A stretch of 15,263 nt of DNA from Xanthobacteraceae bacterium (GTDB lineage: Bacteria; Pseudomonadota; Alphaproteobacteria; Rhizobiales; Xanthobacteraceae). This document shows, one piece after another, positions 1-6,769 of this stretch. The translations under genes and the position numbers were made by a program. The notes under the pieces were generated by a model that was given only the letters and a program-made list of their open reading frames with translations, was not told the DNA's origin and searched no databases. Position 1 is the stretch's first letter, and the number at the start of each line of letters is the position of its first letter. The DNA lies in the NCBI GenBank assembly GCA_030037185.1, contig JASHRR010000535.1, forward strand, positions 1 to 15,263, written 5' to 3'.

Positions 1-1
1 A

Positions 2-175
2 GATCTGATAGCGGCAATCGAAGAATTCATTGAGGAATGGAACCGCGATCCAAAGCCTTTCATCTGGACGGCGCGCGCGGAGGATATTCTTGAGAAGATC
101 GAGCGCTGTCGACGGCGATTGGAGGAAATCAAACCCGGTTGCACGGTGCGCCGCGGGCGAAAAAAGGCCGCGTAG
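2..175 (+). CDS. IS630-family transposase, C-terminal fragment (5' end outside window)
   Basis: The frame is open from the left edge and reads 57 residues to a TAG at 173-175. The peptide has the signature tail of IS630-type DDE transposases: an acidic helix with EEFIEEWNRDPKPFIWTA, then a helical ILEKIERCRRRLEEIKPGC segment and a basic end (RRGRKKAA). This tail follows the third catalytic acidic residue in the family, so the catalytic core lies upstream of the window and its state cannot be judged. In a whole element the enzyme cuts and pastes the IS at TA/CTAG targets. Family call from remembered sequence; confident for the family, not for the exact IS. Confidence 0.85.
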   Translation, partial: DLIAAIEEFIEEWNRDPKPFIWTARAEDILEKIERCRRRLEEIKPGCTVRRGRKKAA

Positions 176-201
176 ATGTCTAGTCATTTGCGCGCCATTA
201 C

Positions 202-216
202 ACTAGCTAAGCTAGT
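202..216. repeat. Perfect 7-1-7 palindrome with two CTAG motifs, probable IS630 end/target
   Basis: ACTAGCT-A-AGCTAGT is a perfect inverted repeat 27 bp after the transposase stop. IS630 elements usually end within tens of bases of the transposase stop and prefer CTAG targets, duplicating TA. The two CTAG copies here fit an element end next to its target. The partner inverted repeat is outside the window, so the exact boundary is inferred. Confidence 0.4.
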
Positions 217-485
217 AGGAAACCGCGGAAGGAGAGCGGCGCCTGCGACCATGTTGCAGCCGCCAGGCAAGCCAAGAGGTCATGAGGTCTCGGAATGATT
301 GCACAGGGGCGGCTTGCCGGGCGCTTCAATAAGATGATCGATCGGGCCCGATGGAGCCTGGCGCAGCGAGTGGGGTCGAATCAATCAGGGCTCCGAGGAG
401 CCTCAAATGGGCAATCAAGCAATCGGGCGTCAGCACGATCGGCTCGGGTTGCTCTGATGTCCATTGTCGATAAGCGTGGGCCCTT

Positions 486-1161
486 CTAATGAGTTGTGGC
501 AGCAGCGGAAGACGCGCGTTGAGTGAGTATCATCTGGGCGGTTACCACTGCGACGATGTGCTGTGCCGTGAAAAGATCGCTCACGCCATGGCTTAGGAAA
601 TAGCCCGTCAGGTCACTGAGCCGCTCGCGGACGCTTTGCCGGAACAGGTTGACTGAACTGCCGATGATCTTGGAGTGAAACTGTTGGCGCTTTGTCACCA
701 GCGTCACCAGCAGTGCAGTCGCGAACGCGCCCCCGAGATTTCGCATCATGTTGAAGAGTCCGGACGCGGCGGCCGACTTTCGGCGCGCAATTCCGGCCAT
801 GGCAATCGCTGATAGTGGGGTGAGCACCACCGCCTGTCCGAGCGAGCGGACGATGTTCGGCAGCTGCAATTCGTCGCCGGCGAAATCGGCCGACAGATGA
901 GCGTTTATGAAGCGGCTTGCCGCAAACACGGCTCAAGCCGACTGCGACGAGCAGGCGGGCATCCAGTCGCTCCATTAGCAACGGCACGAGAGGAATAATC
1001 AGCAACTGGGGAAGACCGGTCCAGGCCAACACGAAATGCTCAGCGTTGTAGCCGAAGACCTGACCGAGATACTGCGGCAGGATGTAAACAGTCCGTTAAG
1101 GTAAAAGGCCGAGCAGAAAATTGGCAATCGTGCCCAAGCCAATTCCTCGGGCCCCTTCAAA
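486..1161 (-). pseudogene. Decayed DHA2-family (EmrB/QacA-type) MFS drug-efflux transporter
   Basis: Read on the minus strand, conserved DHA2 blocks follow in order but in different frames. ARGIGLGTIANFLLG (about 1155-1110) is followed by an in-frame TAA near 1099. ILPQYLGQVFGYNAEH and VLAWTGLPQLLIIPLVP run to about 935. A frameshift near 930 then leads into FAASRFINAHLSADF, PNIVRSLGQAVVLTPLSA and GLFNMMRNLGGAFATALL, ending at a TAG at 486-488. Only the C-terminal half (roughly TM8-14) is recognisable, and the N-terminal half is missing where the sequence runs toward 1320. The C-terminus after SHGVSD also looks shortened. In living relatives this protein is a 14-TM proton-coupled drug exporter working with an EmrA-type adaptor; this copy cannot make one. 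It lies divergent to the LysR gene, which may once have controlled it. Confidence 0.85.
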
Positions 1162-1553
1162 TTTGCTGTGAGCTGACAGAATCGGTGCCGTCGGCCAACT
1201 ACCACGAGATGCGTCTGACAGGGGCCTGATCAACTGCGGGATTTCTACAAGAGTTATTGGGCCATTCCGGAGAATCCAAGGTGGATCGAGGCCCGCGTTT
1301 GAGACGAAGCGTTTTTGCAATGGTCGGTGTGGGTTCGTTTCGCGCGCGCTCGCCTAGCGAGGTGCTGTTTTCTGGTCTCCTGCGCGGGCTCGTGACGGTG
1401 CTCGACCGATATCCGGCGGCCTCACCTGGCTCGGCGCGATGCCGGGGATGACAGCTGGCTTGCCGGTCGCGTCGGAACGCATTATTTGAGTGCGAACGTC
1501 CACGCTGTCTGACTGATGCCGAGCAGGTTGAGAGTTTTTGTGGATTTTTTCGA
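1162..1553. other. Spacer without a recognisable gene, between MFS relic and LysR
   Basis: About 390 bp. In this arrangement it should have held the 5' half of the efflux gene and a shared divergent promoter, but I recognise neither MFS sequence nor a convincing promoter. Short open frames exist on both strands but match nothing I know and lack ribosome binding sites. Probably the scar of a deletion or rearrangement that removed the transporter's N-terminal half. Confidence 0.5.
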
Positions 1554-2534
1554 ATGAGGGGAACTCAATTTGCTGAGCTTAGTGCCTTCGTCGCGGTCGC
1601 AGAGCACCGCAATTTCACGAGGGCCGCGGCGCAATTGGGAATTTCGCCTTCGACGCTGAGCCAGGCCGTTCGCGCGTTTGAGGAGCGGCTTGGCGTGCGC
1701 CTGCTCCACCGCACAACCCGAAGCGTGGCGTTGACCGAGGTTGGTGAACGCTTGCTGCTGGACGCACAACCCGTCCTTGATGGCATCGACAAGGCCATTG
1801 GAGGGATCAACTCTTTTCGCGAGAAGCCGATCGGTGCCCTGCGGCTCAGCGCGTCCCGGCCGGCTGCCGTGACGTTTGTGAGTCCCTTATTGCCACAATT
1901 CCTGGCGAAATTTCCGGAAATCAAACTCGAAATGACGGCCGATGATAGCCATAGTGATATCGTGAGCGGTCGGTTCGACGCTGGTATTCGGATCGGTGAA
2001 CGCATCGCAAAGGACATGATTGCGGTCCGGCTGATCGATGAATTCCAGGTGTTGGCCGTCGCCTCACCCGACTATCTGGCACGGCATCCGGCCCCGGAAA
2101 CGCCGGAGGACCTGCACGGACACAACTGCGTGCGGCTGCGTTGGGATTGGGACGGCTCCATTCAACCCTGGGTTTTTGAGAATGGTGGCCGGCGGACGGA
2201 GGTACCGGCCGACGGCTCGCTGGTATTAAACGACTTGCATCTTGTGGTGAACGCGGTGCTGAATGGTGTCGGCGTCGGCTATATTTCCGAACCGCTGATC
2301 ACCTCCCATATCGCTGATAGAAAGCTGGTCCCGCTGCTTGGTGGTTGGCGCGGACACCTTTCGGGGGTCTTTCTCTATTATTCGAGCCGCCGTCAGATGC
2401 CCGGCCCGTTGCGGGCGTTCATTGATTTCATGCGCGCAGAATTGGAGTTGTTTGATGGCGCGCGCAGTACGCCTAAGGCCGCTCCCAGATCGCGTCCGCC
2501 GCAAAATGAAAGCGGGTCAGCACCGTGCTGCTGA
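1554..2534 (+). CDS. LysR-family transcriptional regulator
   Basis: A 326-residue cytoplasmic DNA-binding regulator. Residues about 5-64 form the winged helix-turn-helix: ELSAFVAVAEHRNFTRAA, then LGISPSTLSQAVRAFEERLG and RLLHRTTRSVALTEVG. Residues about 90-295 form the two-lobed effector-binding domain (GALRLSAS, FPEIKLEM, DIVSGRFDAGIRIGE, VASPDYLARHP, LVVNAVLNGVGVGYISE). The ATG at 1554 places the helix-turn-helix at the usual distance from the N-terminus, although no good Shine-Dalgarno sequence precedes it. Typical members have about 300 residues; this one carries an extra tail of some 25 residues rich in Pro, Arg and Ser, coded largely within the 3' hairpin, which suggests loss of an earlier stop. 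LysR proteins usually control a divergent neighbour, but the neighbour here is a broken efflux gene, so its present target is unknown. Confidence 0.93.
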   Translation: MRGTQFAELSAFVAVAEHRNFTRAAAQLGISPSTLSQAVRAFEERLGVRLLHRTTRSVALTEVGERLLLDAQPVLDGIDKAIGGINSFREKPIGALRLSASRPAAVTFVSPLLPQFLAKFPEIKLEMTADDSHSDIVSGRFDAGIRIGERIAKDMIAVRLIDEFQVLAVASPDYLARHPAPETPEDLHGHNCVRLRWDWDGSIQPWVFENGGRRTEVPADGSLVLNDLHLVVNAVLNGVGVGYISEPLITSHIADRKLVPLLGGWRGHLSGVFLYYSSRRQMPGPLRAFIDFMRAELELFDGARSTPKAAPRSRPPQNESGSAPCC

Positions 2535-2544
2535 GCCGCTTTCA
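2507..2544 (+). terminator. Long hairpin overlapping the LysR stop codon
   Basis: Arms TGAAAGCGGGTCAGCA (2507-2522) and TGCTGAGCCGCTTTCA (2529-2544) pair over 16 bp with one G-G mismatch, around a 6-nt loop. The LysR TGA (2532-2534) lies in the right arm. No T-run follows, so it is not a classic intrinsic terminator. It may end transcription with Rho, stabilise the mRNA 3' end, or be a mobile palindromic repeat inserted into the gene's end. The structure is certain; the role is not. Confidence 0.55.
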
Positions 2545-2985
2545 GCTCGTGACGTCGATACCTTCCGATCCGCCCTGACGCCGTATTGACTCGGCAATCC
2601 GCTGTCTGTTGACCGCCGAAAGCCGGTGGTAGATTTTCCGTCGGCACTATTCCGGCTCCGCCAATGTTCTGCGGCCGTCGGAATGTCACCCGGATCGGGT
2701 GCGATGTTTCGGGGCGTCTGGCGAGGATTTTTTGACTCTCGCGTTATCGGCGCTGATAACCGGCCCTTCCTCCTAACGACTTGCTCCGATGCGACTGGAT
2801 TGAATTGGGAGTGGTCCACTCCATGCCTGGTCGCGCCATCCGGCAAGGAGTCCATTTAATCATCTCGAACACTCCTTTCATGAAATTGCGACTTATCCAA
2901 TCCTGGTCTGCTCCCACTTCCATCGTGTCGGCGCTGGATCGTTTCTCTGGCGCCAGATGGACGCAGATGGACAAGGAGAACGATC
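2545..2985. other. Gene-poor spacer
   Basis: About 440 bp without a recognisable protein. It holds the promoter-like palindrome at 2732-2760. A short repeat, AGATGGAC, occurs twice 10 bp apart near 2952-2969, just before the Shine-Dalgarno of the ORF at 2986. The open frames crossing it have no family features. Confidence 0.5.
2732..2760 (+). promoter_or_regulatory. Sigma70-like promoter with overlapping 18-bp palindrome
   Basis: TTGACT (2732-2737) and GATAAC (2755-2760) are separated by exactly 17 bp, a good -35/-10 pair. The spacer and -10 box coincide with GTTATCGGCGCTGATAAC (2743-2760), a palindrome whose only two asymmetric positions form G-T pairs. A repressor bound there would cover the promoter. 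The first plausible start codon downstream is the ATG at 2986. No regulator is known; this is inferred from sequence alone. Confidence 0.4.
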
Positions 2986-3279
2986 ATGGTCACCAAGCGG
3001 ACGGTTGTCACCGCGAGGCCGGAATCGAACAAATTGAACACGGCGCACAAAACTCAAGGGTGGCCGCGTGTCACCGGCCTATCACACTCCGCCGAACCCG
3101 GCAGCCGCCTTGCGAGGCCCTTTCCGCTCGCCGGCGAACGGCGTCGGGCGACCCTTAGGCCCATCGGACGCCGCAGCGGCGCCTGGTTAACCCTGATCGA
3201 CCTGATGGCAATTGCCGGCCTGTTTCTGACAACAGCGTTTTTCTATCCGGCGATGGCATGGCTTCTGCTTCTCTCATGA
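2986..3279 (+). CDS. Small hypothetical protein with one C-terminal membrane segment
   Basis: A 97-residue open frame that I do not recognise. In its favour: an AGGAG Shine-Dalgarno 8 nt before the ATG, and a promoter-like element about 225 bp upstream. The first 65 residues are basic and low in hydrophobic residues (many Arg, Thr, Ser, Pro). Residues about 67-97 (from WLTLIDLMAIAGLF to AMAWLLLLS) form a hydrophobic stretch long enough to cross the membrane, so a tail-anchored small protein is possible. Against it: no family resemblance and a gene-poor, decaying neighbourhood. It could equally be a chance frame in high-GC DNA. Confidence 0.35.
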   Translation: MVTKRTVVTARPESNKLNTAHKTQGWPRVTGLSHSAEPGSRLARPFPLAGERRRATLRPIGRRSGAWLTLIDLMAIAGLFLTTAFFYPAMAWLLLLS

Positions 3280-3519
3280 GGACTTCGAGGTCGATCGGAC
3301 ATTGATTGCTTCTGCATCAAACATGCTCGCTGGAATGGGCTCTCATCGCCCCCGTCATCATTGAGACGGGTCAGGACCTGAAGTACGAGAAGTGCCTTTC
3401 CTCCCGTACGCCATGTCGGCGAAGCTGCCGATGAAATGATGCATCCATAACCGGGTGGATCGGCCGCTGCTGGCAACGTCGTAGGGTGCTTCCTTTGGAC
3501 TGTCCGAAGGCGGTGGCGC

Positions 3520-3726
3520 ATGCCGGCCCAGAGGCTGCCGATGCGTCAGGTGCGCGAGACCCTTCGTCTGACTTTTCCGGGGACGTCGCTGGCCGGGAGA
3601 TTGCCCGGCGGTTGGGATCGCGCCATCGACGGTGCGAGCGGTGGTCAGGTGCCTCTAATCGGTTCGATGCCGATGTGCCTGCGAGCCGACTTGTTTGGTG
3701 CCGGCGCATCAGGAATTCATTGCTAT
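3520..3726 (+). pseudogene. Relic of an IS21-family transposase (IstA N-terminus)
   Basis: It starts MPAQRLPMRQVRETLRLTF, a typical opening of IS21-type IstA proteins. The match then continues by jumping frames: SGDVAGREIARRLG, then GIAPSTVRAVVRCL, then NRFDADVPASRLVW, then ADLFGAGASG. Read together these follow the family pattern (helix-turn-helix REIARRLGIAPSTVR, then RFDAAG and an ALFG-like box). At least four frame changes and a TAA near 3655 occur within about 200 bp, so nothing functional can be made. The DDE catalytic domain and the IstB ATPase are absent. This is an old, eroded insertion remnant. I rate the family call as likely rather than certain because each block is short. Confidence 0.6.
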
Positions 3727-3933
3727 CGATCTCGATCGCCTCGCCTTCCCACCCCGCTCAACACACTCGGCGCCATGGACCGACAAGGCCACGTTCAAGT
3801 CATCCGCTGATTTGAGCATTCCGGACTACTTCAAAATGAGTTGATCGGTCCTGGTGAACCCTGACTTTTCGGCAATGCGTTGACTATGTCCCAGACCCGA
3901 CAGGCGCCATATCGGCCGATCAACGGTGAGCTT

Positions 3934-4482
3934 ATGAAGATGAGTATTGGGTCGACATTTTCGCGTCGCCACCTCGGGTTCGGGCTTGCCTCCATACTCG
4001 CAGTTCAAGCTGTTCCAGCGTTCGCTGCAGGGAAGCGCCATCCCCGAACGCCCACTGCGGCAGAGTTTCTTGGCTCTATCTATCAGCGCTATCGCGGCAA
4101 ATCGTCCGTTGCCGGCCCCGGAATTGTACTCGCCGACGCCCAGTCGTTACGTAGCTACTTCACGCCAGGTCTTGCATCGCTCATCCTGGAGGACCGCGCT
4201 GCAGCGACCGAGCGGAACGAGCCGCCGGTGCTGGAGGGCGATCCTTTCATAGGCCACTCGGAATGGGACATTTCGGATCTCTCCATTGATGTGAAGGACA
4301 TGGGTGCGTTGAAGGCGATCGGGATCGTAACCTTCTTGAATTTCGGCAAACCCGAAAAGGTGGTTCTGGAACTGCTCCGCTCGGCAAACGAATGGCGTGT
4401 TGCTGAGGTGAAATGGGATTCGGGAACCCTCCGCGGCGTTTATCGGCGCAAGGCCGCTTACCATCCGGCGACAGAAGAGTGA
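3934..4482 (+). CDS. Exported DUF3828-like protein with a Tat-like signal peptide
   Basis: 182 residues. The N-terminus has the twin-arginine-like SRRHLGF, a hydrophobic run GLASILAVQAVPAF and an AFA-A cleavage site, so the mature protein is probably periplasmic. The mature part resembles DUF3828: a helix near FLGSIYQRYRGK, a YFTPGLASLILED segment, the EGDPFIGHSEWDIS block, then beta strands ending in ANEWRVAEVKWDSGTLRGVY. The fold is thought to be NTF2/cystatin-like and the function is unknown. I chose the ATG at 3934 because it starts directly before the signal; ATG 3940 is nearly as good and has better spacing (9 nt) from GGTGAG. A longer frame from 3880 would put 18 polar residues before the signal, which is unlikely. 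It stands alone, with spacers on both sides. Confidence 0.75.
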   Translation: MKMSIGSTFSRRHLGFGLASILAVQAVPAFAAGKRHPRTPTAAEFLGSIYQRYRGKSSVAGPGIVLADAQSLRSYFTPGLASLILEDRAAATERNEPPVLEGDPFIGHSEWDISDLSIDVKDMGALKAIGIVTFLNFGKPEKVVLELLRSANEWRVAEVKWDSGTLRGVYRRKAAYHPATEE

Positions 4483-5212
4483 GGCGTGAGTTGGCTGAGC
4501 GCAGACCGTCGCTACCTCACTTGGACTAGAGACCGATGACAGGTGGACGTGCTGCGGTCGGCCGCCTTGACGAAAGAGAGCCCGCCGCCCCGAGCCGATT
4601 CCCCGCGGGAGATTCCGTCTTGCCAACCTATTGACCCCGCGGTTGGCGAATATACGCGCTGCCGGCTGCAGGCCGAGACCCTTACGCAGAGGTCCACGAC
4701 AGGCGGTGCAACCTTTCGCTGCCCTCTCGGCGATCCCGGCAATGTCGCCCTCGCCAATATCGGATGGCGATTCAAGACTTTTTCCGCGCCTTCATGCCCG
4801 CAAAGCGTTCGGCGACGCGGCCTCCACCGAATGGCCGCCATCGCGCCCATGATGTCTTTACCGGCCTCGGTAAGGCGGGGCCCCGCGATCCGGCCGCCGG
4901 CGGACATCCGGTTTCCGGTGCGAGGCCGCCGCCGCGGCACTCGGCCGGGGGGGGCGGTGCACCCTCGCCCGGCTTGCGCGCAGGCGCGGCGGCCCGAACA
5001 GCAGCGGAAGCGTCGAGAGCAGATGAGGCGATGTCAGAACGTGGATCCGGTGGTCTGGAGATGCTGAGACGGACAGCCAGCGGCGCCAACCACAAGGGTG
5101 AGAGTGGGAGCAGCTCAGCAAGTTGCGGGCCGCCCTGGACGGGAACCGGAGGGCCGCCGTGGGTCACGGATTTCACGTGGTGATAAGTCCGAAAAGCCGC
5201 GCGCCCCGAAAA
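4483..5212. other. 730-bp spacer, very GC-rich, no recognisable gene
   Basis: Long open frames cross this stretch on both strands (for example plus 4543-5067 and minus 4772-5176). Their translations are runs of Arg, Pro, Gly and Ala without family features, as expected from stop-poor high-GC DNA. A run of eight G near 4948 and dense CCG/CGG repeats mark it as low-complexity. I recognise no relic, RNA gene or repeat here. Confidence 0.5.
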
Positions 5213-6058
5213 TCAGAAACAGGTGATGCCTGCCGGTGTGGCCTGGGCCCAAATCAAGGTCTTGGTGGTCGTCACCGCTTGCGCCTGTCCGTGACGGTCG
5301 AGGGCAATCCAGCCGAATCGGGCTCGATACCGCCTCCCTTCGCCAAGGACCCGCTGGGTGGCCGCCTTGAGCGAAAAGCCGGACTCCAAAAAGGCGCAAA
5401 TGCGCGCGGCCACGCCATGCTCTACGATTTCTTCGCCAACTCCGGTGACCGAAACCGCGCCCAAGCGATTGGCGAAATTTGCCGCGATTGTCGGCGTGTC
5501 TGAAACACGGTGGGGATATTCGAAACCTCTTCCACCAGTCGAAGTTGCGGCCGCCAGGTGGTGGTTTCGGTCGAGAGCGACCGCGCCTACCGTGCCTAAT
5601 TTTCCCTGCCGTCGGCGTTTAAAATCGGCACGGGCGCGCGGCGTAAAGGGCGACGTGAATTGGAGCCCGGCTTCGCGGGCAAATTGGCGGGCTCCGGCTT
5701 CGGCCAGCACGCGGTCACCACGCGCCTGGAGGAGTTTGGCTAGCCGAACGGGGTTCTTCACTCCCTCCACGTTCAGGCACCCGGAAAAACGCAGGCGGCG
5801 GCCGTCCATCAGCGAAGCGCTCATGCGGATCTTGCCGTCGCTCTGGATCTTGGATCCTAAACCCGCGTTGTACAGGGGATCATTTTCCAACAGTTCGACC
5901 GCTCGCACGACGGCCGTTACGGCGCTTCCACCTCGGGCCAGCGGCGGATAAACCTCCTCGAGAATCCGTTTGAGAGATTCGACGTAGGCTCGGTAACGTT
6001 CCTTATCGATGGCCTTGGTGCCGGCTCCGCCGTGAACGAGGAGTAGAGGAACGCGCAT
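5213..6058 (-). CDS. Isoaspartyl peptidase/L-asparaginase (Ntn-hydrolase, plant-type)
   Basis: 281 residues, probably cytoplasmic: no signal peptide. The family makes an inactive precursor that cuts itself before a Thr to give alpha and beta subunits, then hydrolyses isoaspartyl dipeptides and asparagine. Visible motifs: LVHGGAG at the N-terminus, YNAGLGSKIQSDGKI (about 63-77), the cleavage and nucleophile site LGTVGAVALD with Thr156, STGG with Thr174, substrate-binding Arg184 in HRVSDTP, and TGVGE (205-209). All expected active-site residues are present. It is somewhat shorter than E. coli IaaA (about 320 residues), mainly in the linker and C-terminus. The start is fixed by AAGGAGG 8 nt before the ATG, one of the strongest ribosome sites in the window. 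It stands alone between two spacers of about 700 bp, which hints at horizontal acquisition; this is inference. Confidence 0.9.
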   Translation of the reverse strand: MRVPLLLVHGGAGTKAIDKERYRAYVESLKRILEEVYPPLARGGSAVTAVVRAVELLENDPLYNAGLGSKIQSDGKIRMSASLMDGRRLRFSGCLNVEGVKNPVRLAKLLQARGDRVLAEAGARQFAREAGLQFTSPFTPRARADFKRRRQGKLGTVGAVALDRNHHLAAATSTGGRGFEYPHRVSDTPTIAANFANRLGAVSVTGVGEEIVEHGVAARICAFLESGFSLKAATQRVLGEGRRYRARFGWIALDRHGQAQAVTTTKTLIWAQATPAGITCF

Positions 6059-6580
6059 AAGGTAAACCTCCTTCAGTTTGAAAAATCAGGGTACACCCGA
6101 AGGCCAGTTCTTCCCTGCAAGCGGCGACGCAGCTTGCTTACCTGCCTGCTCCCCGCTTACAACCAGATTGACCAATTACCCAGCGAGTCCAGATGAAAAA
6201 GCTAAATCGTTCCGGCAATTGCGTGTTCGACCAAGAGCGGGATGCAGCCCAGTTGAGCGAGGGAATTTCTGAAGCGCACACTCTGAACTGAGCGAGCGGA
6301 ATCCCGTCTGCCGCGCTATTCTGACGTCAGCGATCGCAGGTTCCGTTACAGGCGCACCAATTTTGCTGCAATGGGAACGAAGGCAGGACACGGCTGCAAT
6401 CTGTCGAGAACTAGCGGCTGCCGGGGCGAGACGCCTTCGTTGTTCTGACAGCGCGCCCCTGACGGCCGGCCGCAATCAAGAATAGATGCTCGGGCCTAAT
6501 GCCGCCTCGATCGAGCTTGGCCCGGAGGCCTGTCCGATAGAGGGGCAGACCTGCTCATCCTGTTAATCATCATACCACGA

Positions 6581-6596
6581 TAAAGTCCCGACTTTA
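6581..6596. promoter_or_regulatory. Perfect palindrome TAAAGTC-CC-GACTTTA, operator candidate
   Basis: Seven-base arms are perfectly complementary around a CC centre, in an AT-rich patch within GC-rich surroundings, 174 bp before the SDR start. The size and shape fit a dimeric repressor site, for example of the HxlR or MarR type, which often control small oxidoreductases. No such regulator is encoded in the window. The role is inferred. Confidence 0.4.
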
Positions 6597-6705
6597 AAAT
6601 TAGATTGTGGGCTGACATTTGTCTCCAACGGACCTTGGAGGCTCTGCTGGCGGCTGTGTCGTGACCGAGTTCCCGGCTGGGCCAGCTCCGCCCCTTTGAG
6701 GCAGC

Positions 6706-6727
6706 TGATCAGCCGTCGGCCTGATCA
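6706..6727. promoter_or_regulatory. Inverted repeat TGATCAG-N8-CTGATCA upstream of the SDR gene
   Basis: Seven-base arms at 6706-6712 and 6721-6727, 42 bp before the SDR ATG. Each arm also contains the self-complementary TGATCA. It could be a repressor site or a small hairpin in the 5' untranslated region. No clear -10 box lies near it. Confidence 0.35.
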
Positions 6728-6769
6728 ATTTATGGCTGGTGCCGCATCTATCTTTGCAGGAGACGAACC

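Larger units (their letters stand above)
6059..6769. other. 710-bp spacer upstream of the SDR gene
   Basis: No recognisable gene on either strand; the small frames lack ribosome sites and family features. A locally AT-rich patch at about 6560-6605 and two symmetric sites (6581-6596 and 6706-6727) suggest that the right half is the control region of the SDR gene. The left half presumably contains the promoter of the minus-strand asparaginase, but I see no clear boxes. Confidence 0.5.

Noticed and set aside
295..489. 64-residue open frame after the IS630 fragment
   Set aside because: No ribosome site, no family features, and it ends where the MFS relic begins on the other strand.
2781..3158. 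125-residue plus-strand open frame
   Set aside because: No ribosome site or motif; it overlaps the better-supported but still doubtful frame at 2986.
4543..5067. 174-residue plus-strand open frame, and minus-strand frames at 4512-4940 and 4772-5176
   Set aside because: Arg/Pro/Gly/Ala-rich translations without conserved motifs or ribosome sites; overlapping frames on both strands are expected in stop-poor GC-rich DNA.
5358..5951. 197-residue plus-strand open frame
   Set aside because: It is antisense to the asparaginase gene, whose motifs and ribosome site are unambiguous.
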